This document shows positions 1 to 12,200 of a stretch of DNA of 64,000 nt, piece after piece. Position numbers and translations under genes: made by a program. The first letter of the stretch is position 1. The number at the start of each line of letters is the position of its first letter. This DNA comes from Saksenaea vasiformis B4078 (lineage: Eukaryota; Mucoromycota; Mucoromycetes; Mucorales; Saksenaeaceae), in NCBI GenBank assembly GCA_000697055.1, contig JNDT01002352.1:1-64000 (forward strand). The letters run 5' to 3'. Below the pieces are notes generated by a model. That model did no database searches. It saw only the letters and a list, made by a program, of their open reading frames with translations, and was not told the origin of the DNA.

Positions 1-2389
1 GAACTTACGTCTCGGGGTGTCCAGTTGGCGATGCGGTCTGCTAGCACGTCGAGTGTGCTTTGCCTGGAAGAGTAGAGAAGGAACCGGTTTTCCCGATGTC
101 GGTAGCTTTTGTTGAAGTTATGGAGTCTATTAAGGGTTTATCAGAATTGATTTCATGCTTTTTTCTTTTTACGTGTTATGGATGATGCTCAAGGCGGCAA
201 TATATCCCTTAAACCCTTGTACGCTCATAACGGTGGGAGGATTGTTTGTCAACAAGTCGTAATGTGGCTGTATTTGGGCCGTGGTTCTAGACTTCAGTTC
301 ATTCTGTTTCGACCATGTAAACATCGAACGCAATCTACCAATGCTGGGATTAGCTCAACAATAGGGGGACATTTGTAACTCACTGATACTCTTTGTTACT
401 GATCGTGGCAGAATGAGCGTTGCGAAGTTCGGGAGTGTCCATAGCTTCGTTTGTATCTACGGCTGTGAACAACGATCGGATCCCTGTCAATATATTAGAC
501 ATGGCAATGAAATAGTTAGTTGACTTATACCTGGATCCACGCCAACAATTCTTGACTGAGCTAATCGGTCTTGATCTAGCCCATGAGGCTCTTTATTCAG
601 ATGATATATGCCTCCTTGCCAGGTACTCAGGTCCATCTCTCGCGGAAGCAGCCGAAAATCTCGTTTGGAAGATGGATATCGTTCTAATCAAACATAGTAA
701 GTAGTAGTAAACTTTCCATTGGCGTACCCGAGCGACGGCGGTCGAACTGCACAGAGACCGATACCCCATCAGTTTGCAAGTAATACGCAAACTCCAACTG
801 TAGTTCCGGTTGATGATCTTTAAAAACAAATCAATTAGATGATAGACTTAAAGCGGATGATGGCTTACGGTCAGGATCAAATCGTCGACGTTTCGCTTGG
901 CATTTATCGATGTTGAAAATTTCTTCCCAAAGTGCCTCTTTCCACTCACTGTCGCGACAACGAAGCTCAAATTGTTGTAGAGGCAGGTATTTCACTCGTC
1001 CTCCGACTTGCGGTCCTCGCTAAAGTGAAAAATGTCAGTTACATGCACTGTACAAATGGAGCGTTACCAGAAATGACTCGGGAACGTGTTGGTTTGCCAA
1101 ATAGGCGTCTCGCAGCAGATACCACAGTACGGATGTGTATATGGGAAAATGACCAATCTGATGACTGATCACTGGTAGTAATGACCAGGTTTTGCCGTTA
1201 TACTCGGTACTGTATTGGTGCAAGTGACATATATATTGAACAATGCGTGCCATGAGCGGAACAGCTTCATCGTCTTCCGGGTCCAAATTATGGATTTCCA
1301 CACCAGCCATATGACGTTCGTATAGTTCGTGCTGAACAGTGTAGTAGTAGCATAAATATTAGTCAACTGTGGACAGTTTATGTCATGCTTACCGGTAAAA
1401 CTCTGCTAGTTCTGCCCGATGAGGCATATCCTCCCACATGTCGTCCTGTAGTGGTTCATGGTTCAGAATATTGCTACAGCCGTGTCAGCTATAAATAATA
1501 GAAGTGAGACTACCAGCCATTTAGAAAGATGCTTATTTACCGTGGTGAGCTGGTCCACCTCCAGGAAGGTTTCCTCCAAACCTTTCCTTCAGTTGAAGAA
1601 AATAGGCACGGCAGACAGACTTCAGAAACACAGGAACATTTATCACCAAATGGCGCTTCACATCTGTTGACATAAGTTACAAATGTTAACCATGCATCAA
1701 TAATACGATCATCACAGTACTTTGTACGATTCCTGGGGCAAAAGCGGGTGCAATTGGAATGTATACTCCTTGCACTTCTACGACTTCATAAAAGTCTATT
1801 ATGCATACAATTTAGAAACGGTCGGTGGATATGAGCAGATATATCTTACTTTCGTTAGCGTCTATGTTTCTGCGCGAGGGATAAAAGTGAGACATAAACG
1901 TCTCCAGTAGGTCTAGTTGCCATTGAGGCTAAACAACATATCTTCCTTTTAGACATCTCCATAAAATTGTAGGATGTACTTACGTCTAAGCTTCCTAACA
2001 CCCTACTGACTCGATCGTTTGTGATACGAAAAGCTTTAACCCAAAAAGCTCTGGTCGTAATAGGCGGGAAGCCGAATGCGCTTTCTGTGCCTAGTCCTTC
2101 GACCCAGCGACGCAAGTGTAGGTTCACCAGGTTAACCGCATCCCGCCTCATTACATGATACTCATCAGCAACGAAACGGATTTGTTCCTGTCAATAGCAT
2201 TTTAGTAACATATTTACCAATGCAGTGAAGCCTTACTCGCAGATACTTGTAGTCTTCATTGAGAAAGCTCGAAAGCTTCAGCTTTCTGGTAACCCTTGAA
2301 GTTCTCCCATCGGTTCGTGGTAACAGCGACTGCCGATACCGTTGCCGTTGCCGTTGTCGCGGGGGTCCCTCTTCAGCAAGGGGTTCCAT
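1..2389 (-). CDS. Fanzor-family (eukaryotic TnpB-like) nuclease gene, cut by the left window edge
   Basis: Fanzors are RuvC nucleases related to transposon TnpB and, where tested, guided by an RNA. Reading leftward, a basic N-terminus rich in RQ repeats starts near 2389. It leads through a 52-nt intron (ending near 2190) into a helical region with the stretch ADEYHVMRRDAVNL. The conserved segment YLQTDGVSVSVQF lies near 740-795. RuvC-I is GVDPG at about 531-550, split by an intron directly after GVDPG and continuing as IRSLFTAVD. Further exons give a basic helix (LLYSSRQSTLDVLADRI) and the last visible exon ends at position 9 on a GTAAG donor. RuvC-II, the zinc ribbon and RuvC-III must lie beyond position 1. 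No in-frame stop was found in the exons I could join. The joins near 1350-1500 were not resolved in frame and may hide a frameshift. Codon use is unremarkable. Confidence 0.72.
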
Positions 2390-2878
2390 CAGCAGGAAGA
2401 TAGCAAAGGGAAGACAGCAAATGGAAGATAGGTTGAGGAAGAAAAGATGCTGTGAAAACTGATTGTTAATAAATATCTGATTAAATGTGGTCAGTACTAA
2501 AAAAAATTATGGAAAGAACAAAGAAAACGGGAAGATTCAGTGAGACTGTTCTGTGTTCTTTGTTAAATGAAATGTCTGCTGCCATAAATGGATTAGACTG
2601 TAATTATAGACGAATGGGATGTTGTTTCTCCATGTTGTTTAAGGTTAGGTTTCTTTACTGCAAGCTTTTCTCCGTAGCAGATCATATAATCTCGGAGAAG
2701 TTCATTGTATAGAGGATCGGTAATAGAATCGATCATTCCAACCTGATATAAGCCTAGTTGCTGGATACAACAATATCACTAAAACTCATCACCGATTAAA
2801 TGTGGTCAGTGCTAAAAAACAATCCTTGAATTAATCTGGTGATAAGAATACTTGGATAGCCAATCCTTACCGAAATAC

Positions 2879-3045
2879 TGTTTTTTTTTCCGTTTATCTC
2901 AAGAAGTATGTAACTTAAGAAAGGGAAAATAATATATTCTTACTCTTCTCGTTTCGCTCTATTTAATGATTTTTTTTTGTCCAAATCGAAGTGAAAATAG
3001 CCATTTCCCAAGGTTAACTCCTTTTTTAACTTTTCATCTACGCTG
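2879..3045 (-). repeat. Diverged direct repeat, copy 1
   Basis: This copy and the one at 3408-3565 share, in the same order, a T-rich start, ATCAAGAAGTAT-like text, a pyrimidine tract followed by GCTCTATTTAAT or GCTCTACTTAAT, a T-run, and GTGAAAAT then TTTCCCAAGGTTA or TTTTCCAAGGTTA. On the minus strand both read as related peptides (LTLGNGYFHFDLDKK here). They look like two old copies of one minus-strand coding fragment. The family is unknown. Confidence 0.5.
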
Positions 3046-3407
3046 ATGTGTGGAATGCTTCGTTGTGACAACAATTCACGGAATTCCGCAAGCAGCGTTT
3101 TTGCTTTCAATTGCTCTTTTTCGCTTAATGGAGCAGTGTTTTCTACTTCACGGCCAGGCATCTCACATAATTAGCTAGATTGCTGTTACTTGAGACTATG
3201 TCATCCAGTGTAGCTTCTGGTATTTGCTCTGCTGCAATATCTCACTTTCGCCTCTCCCATTCAGCTGGTCCCATGCGTCCAATGTTTGCCTCCACACGTG
3301 CAGTATTCATCTGAAAGTCAAATTCCACATCGTGCGCCAAGATGGACTTCGTCCCAATATGGAAGGTACAGGATGTCCGACAGCCAATCCCCATTGAAAG
3401 ATCCTTT

Positions 3408-3565
3408 TTTCGCGTTTTTATCAAGAAGTATTTACGTAAAGAAAGAAAGAATAACGTATCATCAACCTCCTCCTTCTGCTCTACTTAATAGTGGGTTTTT
3501 TAAACAAAAAAGTTTTTTGTCGAAAGTGAGGTGAAAATGATGATTTTCCAAGGTTACCCCTTAGA
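3408..3565 (-). repeat. Diverged direct repeat, copy 2
   Basis: Partner of 2879-3045. The minus-strand translation LGKSSFSPHFRQKTF corresponds to the copy 1 peptide only after a frame change, so at least one copy is dead. It lies about 300 bp upstream of the Rab6 start codon and could overlap its promoter. Confidence 0.48.
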
Positions 3566-3860
3566 GCTTTGCGCATTTTTGGGTGCGTTTGTAAAATTTC
3601 GACCAACAATTCAAAAAAATTATTTCTCTCTATTTTACATATCAAAACATACCTACTTTTTCCTTCTTTTATGTCATGCATTCAGTTTTTTACTACGATA
3701 ATTTTGCGTCGAGTTATTCTTGAATATATGGGAAATCAGTGTAGTGTAACAATTTTTTCAATTTTTAAAAGTCGGAGTATCTGTGCGAGTCACGTTGTAC
3801 GTCTGTCCGTGATCCGTTGTGTCGACGGAAGAACTCCCGTGTGGTTCTTCTTTTTCTCCA

Positions 3861-4842
<982 letters not shown>

Positions 4843-5204
4843 AGAGGGATACGGCTTGCTTTCTACTTTTTTTTTTCTTTACCTTGATTGTACACAAACG
4901 AAAATGAAAGAGTTGGTTACACGCACAGCGCCTGTATCGGAAAAAAAGAAAAACCAGTATAAACAAGTGTCTTCTGTTAGTCCATGGGGTGTTTTGTCAA
5001 TGAAAGAGTTCAAAACAACCTGTCAAACGTGCTTTAGAATAAATATCTAGTATCAAGTGACCAATGAAAAGCGTGTCCTTTCCTCCAACTTGGCAATGTT
5101 TAGCGAGTACAAGTAGATCATCAAATGACGTTTTCATAGCTGGTTGTGAAGCTGAGTTCCTGCCTTCTGTTTCACAATTTGCAGCAGCTTTTCTTTCGTG
5201 AAAA
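4843..5204. other. Intergenic gap between Rab6 and SurE genes
   Basis: Nothing is recognised here. It should contain the Rab6 3' UTR and the SurE-gene promoter. The open frames are short and lack family motifs. Confidence 0.5.
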
Positions 5205-6478
5205 ATGCAAAGAAACGAAGATAGACCGTTGAAGGTGTTGATATCGAATGATGACGGTACATTTGCTTTTTCCGTTTTCATGCCCTGACTAAATTCATAC
5301 AATCCAGGACCTCCGAATGAAGAGGAATCACCATTCATTGAAGCATTCATTGAACATTTAGAAAGTCTAGGCTGGACAGTTCGGTACGCATACTAATAAC
5401 TCACCAACGACTAACTGGAACTTAAATTTGTATGCAGGGTAGCCTTGCCAAACAGCCAGAAATCTTGGATTTCCAAATCCTTTATGATCAAAGATCGCAT
5501 AGAAGTTAGTTACTACAATAGAAAATCGCGCCAGATTAACATACACCAACACGATCCTTCTGATTTCGTTCTGGTAAGGTTGTACTTCATGATTAATCGC
5601 AGTATTAAAGCGTTTCAAGCTTAACGGCACACCAGCGACATGTGTCAACATCGCATTACATCATATTTTCAAAGGGGAGCAATTTGATATGGTGATCGCT
5701 GGTCCGAATTTCGGCCGAAACTCATCCATGTAGGTATTCCCTCCTATATATAGCGAATCAAATGTTTTCTTATGCATGCAATAACTTGTTGTAGAATTTA
5801 TACGCTGTCATCCGGTACTATTGGTGCTGCAATGTAAGCACGAGGTTTAACAACATGGAGGTAAACAAGGATTCTAGGGAAGGAGTTCTATGCAATCAAA
5901 AAGCAATTGCTTTGTCCTTTGCTTTTTTCTCGCGTGACTTTTCACAGACAAAGGTTCAAAACGCCTGCCAAATGGGTATGTATCCATCTTTACCAAAGTG
6001 GACAATTTTCCTAACTCGTTCCATTAGGATCGCGTGTCATCAGGCATTTGTGGTGCCTGAACAAATGGCCAAGTTACGGTCTATTTAATATCAATGTTCC
6101 ATTAGTAGATCATCCTTGCCCCGTTCTTCTCACTACATTCAATCAGACCAATTCAGGAAGTCTGTTCCAACCTGTAGCAAGTCATCCTTCTGACGCGAGT
6201 TCGGTCGAACAACAAGTCCGTCTGGAGGTGGAAGGTGAAGTCGGTAAAACAGTATTTGAGTTTGCGCCAGATTACAAGGCCATGAGTAATGCTTCAAACT
6301 TCCAACCTGGAACAGACGCATGGGCTGTACACAACCGATACATTTCTGGTAAACGATCCCAAAAATTCCGACAATGATAACTAAATAGGCACATTTAGTG
6401 ACACCTATGGTGGCATCATTCGAAATACCAAAATCAGACGACGACTATGGATTGGAAGCGATGAATAACAAGTTGTGA
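5205..6478 (+). CDS. SurE-like 5'/3'-nucleotidase (survival protein SurE family)
   Basis: SurE proteins are divalent-metal phosphatases acting on nucleoside monophosphates and short polyphosphates. ATG at 5205 opens MQRNEDRPLKVLISNDDG, the family's metal-binding NDDG motif near the N-terminus. It is followed after introns by GPPNEEESPFIEAFIEHLE, LNGTPATCVNIALHH, DMVIAGPNFGRN (the second conserved loop) and LSSGTIGAAMEG with KAIALSFAF, all in SurE order. The C-terminal extension holds FNINVPLV and a segment ending in an acidic tail before the TGA at 6476-6478. About seven short introns. No tubulin-tyrosine-ligase domain is attached, unlike the fungal Pby1 fusion. The reading frame is intact through all proposed joins. 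The cellular substrate cannot be told from sequence. Confidence 0.88.
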
Positions 6479-6775
6479 TATGGTTTTTCATGAGTTATCA
6501 CCTGACATCCTCCATTATCTGGCTTTCGATAGAATTCATTACTGACAACCACATGATAAAATGTGTATTACTTCTGGCCGATAACGCCGCTGATTCTACA
6601 TTTTTAATGTGTTCACCATTCAACTTTTGGTGAATATAGTTCAATTACTATGATGACGAAGGGGGAAAAGTGAGTGCCCCCAGTACCGCTATTGCGGGAC
6701 GTGAAATTCGGAGGGGGTCTAAATTTTCTTGAAAGAAGGTTTTCGTTCTCTTTGTCTTGCAACGCCTTTACCGCG

Positions 6776-8150
6776 ATGGGCAATCCAGAAGAGTGGCTTG
6801 AGATCGTACGCAAATGCGAATACTTACCCGAGCATGACATTAAAAAGCTGTGTGAAATGGTGAGTTGCGACAAACCATCTGCCATTTCATCCATATTCTC
6901 CGGCTCCTCATGTATATCTATAGGTGAAGGAGCTACTTATGGAGGAATCCAATATCCAGCCTGTTCAGTCCCCTGTTACTGTGTGTGGTGATATTCATGG
7001 TAAAAAAAATACCAAAAGGCTACCTTTGCTGCAGGCACTGATTGTTAAGTTAGGCCAGTTTTATGACCTTTTGGAGCTATTCCGTGTGGGAGGTGATATT
7101 CAGGACACGAATTATATCTTCATGGTACTACATTTCGGCGGAGAAATTGGCAGTTGACATCTAACTCAAGCTTTTTTTTTATATCCATATAGGGTGACTA
7201 CGTCGATCGCGGTTACTTTAGTTTGGAAACTTTTACGTTGCTTATGGTGCTGAAGGCGAGGTATGGTAACACAAATAGATGAGAAGGGCTAACTGACCAC
7301 TTATTATAGGTACCCAAATAAGATCACTTTGTTAAGAGGCAATCATGAGAGCAGACAAATCACACAAGTTTACGGTTTCTATGGTATCAACGACGCAAAA
7401 GCTGAAAATTTCATTTTTAATTGGGCCCACTAGATGAGTGCCAAGCAAAGTACGGAAATGCGAATGTGTGGAAGTATTGCTGTTCAGTGTTTGACTATCT
7501 GACGCTGGCAGCGGTAGGCTCAATCTTGAACTGTTGGCACAGCGTTTCTTATATCCATTTTTCCCTTAGATCATTGACGGCTCAATTCTCTGTGTGCATG
7601 GCGGATTGTCTCCCGATATCAAAGCACTAGACCAAATTAGAACCATACACCGCTTGCAAGAGATTCCTCATGAGGGTTCTTTCTGTGATCTAATGTGGTC
7701 TGATCCAGAAGACATAGACACATGGGCAGTAAGTCCAAGAGGAGCGGGCTGGCTATTTGGAGGAAAAGTGACAAGCGAGGTAAGGAATAAAAGAAAAGGA
7801 AAGGGAGGACTGCAGTTATTTAACGCATGCTAATCTCTTGTTTGTCATAGTTCAATCATATCAATGATCTTACACTTGTTGCACGAGCCCATCAACTGGT
7901 ACAAGAAGGATACAAATATCATTTTCCAAACGATGAATTGGTCACAGTGTGGTCAGCGCCCAATTACTGTTATCGGTGTGGCAATGTAGCATCCATCATG
8001 GAAGTATATGACACTGGCGATGTGTCAGAAAGGAATTTCAAAATCTTCAATGCTGTGCCAGACCAGGAGCGTTTGGCACCTTATGGAGGACGAGCGGGCC
8101 TTGGATTAACGTCTAAACTAGGAGGTTCCGGAGGACAATACTTTCTGTAG
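6776..8150 (+). CDS. SIT4: PP6/Sit4-type serine/threonine protein phosphatase catalytic subunit
   Basis: PPP-family catalytic subunit of the PP2A-like group. In yeast Sit4 works with SAP subunits in G1 progression, TOR signalling and ER-Golgi traffic. The exons give [56 protein letters not shown] and [11 protein letters not shown], so every metal-binding and catalytic motif (GDxHG, GDxVDRG, GNHE) is present. [24 protein letters not shown] and the C-terminal YFL fit PP6/Sit4 better than PP2A or PP4. Introns split GDIHG and GFYDE. The start [20 protein letters not shown] is chosen because it is the first ATG in frame and matches PP6 N-termini. The C-terminus carries a Gly-rich tail (GGRAGLGL to GGSGGQYFL). 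Confidence 0.94.
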
Positions 8151-8662
8151 ACCTGAAGTACTTTATTTTCTTGCGCTTTGACATACTTGGTGATCTCATA
8201 CGCCTCTACTTTCTTTGTATTTCGGATGGACATGTGCATTTTCTCTTATTTCCCATTTTATCGTACTGTACATTGGTATTCTTTCATTTTTTACTGGATT
8301 CGATACAACACATATGATTTCCCCTCTGATTCTATTGTTTATTGAAAGGACATTTACGCTATTACAAATAAAATTGCGCTGATCAAGGATGAACTTGCTT
8401 TCGAGCAGAGTTCACTTGATATGGACGCAAACTTGACCTATTCGCCAATGCGAACTAATACTTAAGCGAATGGTTGCCAAAATTTCATCTATCATATCCT
8501 GAAAGCTAAATACATCGTTCTAATTTAATAAAGGCGGTTGGAATTCACTGTTTGCACGCCGTTTTACGTATCAAACAAAGCAGGAAGAGAGAGATACTAC
8601 AAGGCCTGTATCTCCTCCAGTGTCATAAAATCTACTTCTTGGGAAGTAGCATAGGAGGAAAT
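8151..8662. other. Intergenic gap downstream of the Sit4 gene
   Basis: Mostly T-rich sequence with no open frame resembling a protein family. It should hold the Sit4 3' end; a possible polyadenylation-like AATAAA occurs near 8367. Confidence 0.45.
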
Positions 8663-9118
8663 ATGGAGTTGCTGGTCACTAGAGAGTTCATTGTCTAGAA
8701 GGGATGTACTTCATCACCTATCGCTTACCATAGCCATACGTCTAGGATCAGACTACCCCTTCATGGCTGAAGCAAACAAGGTAAACGTCTTAGTTAACAG
8801 GCTCGTTCGCACCACGCAGAAAAGAAAATATGAGAATCTGGACCAGAGCAGGAGCTACAGGTTTAGCCTTTTACCTCTCTGTAACGATATCATATGTAAT
8901 GAATGCTTGTTTCCATACGTCTTTATACATTTACCATCGTATTCGGTATTTGTTTATCAAAAATGCAGACAAAGCGTCATGTCTTTCCTTCGAAGGCTGA
9001 CAGCAGACATTGGGAATTGCATACGTTATTAGCGACTGATATGGTCAAAGGAAATCTCATAGGCATTTCGGGAATAGTGACTCCTAGACGGAGAGCGCAA
9101 TTGCTGAAGAGACGATGA
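8663..9118 (+). CDS. Possible small intron-containing gene of unknown function
   Basis: Two or three exons can be proposed. A first frame reads LSRRDVLHHLSLTIAIRLGS and ends EANK on a GTAAAC donor near 8780. A second starts at about 8820 (KRKYENLDQSRSYR). A third begins after a CAG near 8966 (TKRHVFPSKADSRHWELHTL) and ends at the stop at 9116-9118 with a basic tail, TPRRRAQLLKRR. The splice sites look normal and the joined frame has no stops, which is the only evidence. I do not recognise the family. It sits 100 bp before the SEN1 start. It could be chance open frame; the start codon is not established. Confidence 0.33.
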
Positions 9119-9226
9119 TGGTTACCGGAATTTCATTTGAAAGGTGTTCCCAGCTGTGGCTTGAACGCAGTAGCGAACTTGCCTTTTCTCTCTTTGTCTC
9201 TCTCTCTCTCCCCCTCCTGTTAAGGC

Positions 9227-12200
9227 ATGAGCGAAAGCGTAGCCAGTGACGATCGGCCGGATAGATTGCTGAAACTCATAGAGAAACGCAATGCCGAACC
9301 AGAAAATAATGACCTGGAAGCGCAGCTGTATAATGATATCCTGATCTACTTTCTGTCCGATTCGTCCGACCATTGGTGGTGCATAAATTCCACATTGCCA
9401 ATCGCACGCGAGTCCCTTTGGTTGTTTTCTCTTCCCGATCACGAACATATTATTAAGTATAAGACGAAATTGAACGATCAACTGAAACGATGCGTCCCTT
9501 GCGCACGACGTTATCATCAATCGAAGCGATTGCTCAGGGCAAGGTATGGAAATGTAGTCCTGAGAACAAGTGGTGTTCAATAACTACTCTCTAGATACAA
9601 CACGATGTTCTCCCGAGAAAACGTAGAAGGATTTTTTTCTTTACTGGATGCGTTCGATAGAAAGCGTGTTATTGCTGCATTGGAGGAATCAAGCGGATCT
9701 ACATCTATGCTTGACGACGTCATGTGTACTCTATGCGAGATAGCTTATTCACTTCATTTATTGGAAGACAAACAATGCAACGACCTGTTTTGCCAGTTGT
9801 TCGAGAGGATTCAGCAGACAGGGAGGTTTCCGACGTTGGACAGCGATTGCGCTACGGGCATCGTTATTTTAACGTTTCATCCTCATCGAGTGGTTCGATT
9901 CTGGGCTCGAAAATTACTCGAAAAATTTGCTGCGGATGGATATGCGATGACAAGTGACGAATACGAAACGCTTCCTACTATCAGCGACTTAATCGGATCA
10001 TTTCAGTCGTCTGCAAAAAGTACATGGCCGAAATGTTGTCCGATTACTGTCACAGATAACATCACCGAACTATGGAAAGCATTGAAGGTTATCGTTGGCA
10101 TTCTTCCTACAGATCTTCTCCATAGCGCTGTAATGGACTCTGGTGTGACCATGACCGATCTTATTTGCGAACAATTAGAGGAAACCACCGGTTATTTTGC
10201 TGAGATACTGAAAACTATCACAGCGATGATGGCAAAACTAGGTATCCGATTTTGGGGTGCAGTGGACAATGACAGTACGCCTTATTACACCATTTTCAAA
10301 ACGATATGTGAACATGAAGAGTTTCAGGGCGCCATGAGAATTGCACGGCAAGGAAATGCTGGCAAAATCTTACAACGCGATGGAACTCCTTATCCGCAGG
10401 AAAGACTTGTAGACAAAATGAGGACACTTTTGGAATGGATACTGCCTTATTGGATGTCACTGCGGCTTACATCTGTGGAGGAACAATTAACTGACAAAAT
10501 AATGGATACCTTGTTTGGATACTTCCAATTGGATGCGTGGACTTCAATGTGTAAAGCTTGTTGTGCTAATTTGGGATTCACTGTCATCAAACAATGTGTC
10601 GAAGATAGAAAGATACCAAACGCCAAGATCAATGAATACGCCACACACATCGTGGCCTTTGCCACCATGGAAGCCTCTACCCTTCCCCAGTCGCTCGCAG
10701 ACTTACCGTTACTTGCAAACCAAGTGCTTGCAGACTTGCTTGAATACGATACGCGGGCGATGTATAATACCTTTATGACAAAGATACAAACTGACGTTAT
10801 TCCCACATCAGAAGATGCGAAGGATATGGGATTCGAACAATTATGGAAGGTTATACAAAAACGCTGCAACGACAAATTGATGCTTGCTGTTGTGCGGGCC
10901 TACGCTAATATTGCCACGATTGATCTGCCTAAGGTTCAAACAGAAGTTGATGTTGCCGGCGCACTCGAAAAGATCACGGAGATTCGTTCAGTTGTGCAAT
11001 TAGCGACAAAGGCGAAGACAAATGTCAGCTGGGAGAAACGCCGTGGAATGGTTCTCGACGCGGATATGGTGAAATCATGGCTGCATCTTTTATGCTCACC
11101 ATACCCGGAACTCCAGCAAGGCGCAATAAGAGCTCTATGCGCACCACGTTCTCCGAACAATGGGTCACATGCGTTTCAAACGATCTTCGAAAATGATCGA
11201 TTACAGACTCTCAAGGATTTCTCTATCCTGTTGCATGAGTTTAACGAATTAGCAAGGCACCTACCACAGCACGTATTTCCTGCTGTTCCTCAAGTGACAG
11301 ACTACCTCTTCCAGTTCGTTTCCTGTCTTGTTGGCAGCGAAGAAGCGTATCTTCCTCAAGCACTCCTCATTGGTGATACGTTTGGAAATGGAGAATACGT
11401 CTATCTACAGACGTTCTGGGACAGATGCTGGCAAACGATAAGCTTGATTTTCAGTAACGGTCTTAAATGGGCAGAGATACATAAGCCCAAATACGTGGTG
11501 GACACAATTCTTCCTGTATTTGATATAGCCGATCAAATGATTGGATCACGTCAAGTATTCCACAAGGTTGTCCATACATCGCAGCTAAGCAGCATGGATA
11601 CATCCGCGGACGAAGTTTTGGGATATAACAGTATGAATGAATGCCTCAATTCATTTTCACATTGGGTTTACGTAACACGAAGCCAGGTGCTGGATAGACT
11701 AATCCCGCTGTTGAGTGTCTTGTTGAAGGAGCTGCATTATGCCCACGAAAAAATACAGGAAGAAACGTATGATCGGCTATTTACAGCGGCAACAGACGAA
11801 AGCGCAAGCCGACTTAGCGACGAAGGAAGGAGGAAGCTACTTATTGGCCTTCGTAGTCATGAGCCAGCCGAGGCAATCTTGATCGATGACAGCGATGATG
11901 AAGTAGCGTGGCAAGAAGTTGATCCGGTGAAATATACTCCATCTCTTCAACAACGGACAAAGTCAGAAACATCGTTGCGTCAGTCTACATTAAATGAAGG
12001 CTTCTTATCGTCAACCAGTGCTCTTTCATTGAGAAGTCCCAGCCCGCCACGACCAGCACACAAAATCACATCCTATTTCAGCACGGCAAAAACTGAAGAT
12101 GTCCATGTTGGGACAGAAAATGCCACACCAATTGACCTTACGGAAGACGACGCCAAAGATGAAGATGTAGAAATGGATGAGTTTGATGACATCGATTTTT

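Larger units (their letters stand above)
2390..3860. other. Gap with diverged internal duplication, no supported gene
   Basis: No gene is supported between the Fanzor start and the Rab6 gene. The stretch holds two diverged copies of one segment (separate entries). A short motif, ATTAAATGTGGTCAGT followed by A/G and CTAAAAAA, occurs near 2480 and again near 2795. A 73-codon minus-strand frame at 2940-3161 overlaps the first repeat copy; it has a charged helical look but matches nothing I know. Confidence 0.5.

Noticed and set aside
4997..5651. Minus-strand frames opposite the SurE gene
   Set aside because: Shadows of the plus-strand gene, whose exons carry all SurE motifs.
8691..9032. 113-codon continuous frame as a single-exon gene
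   Set aside because: It runs through a segment with good intron ends; the spliced model with a basic C-terminus is more coherent, though still weak.
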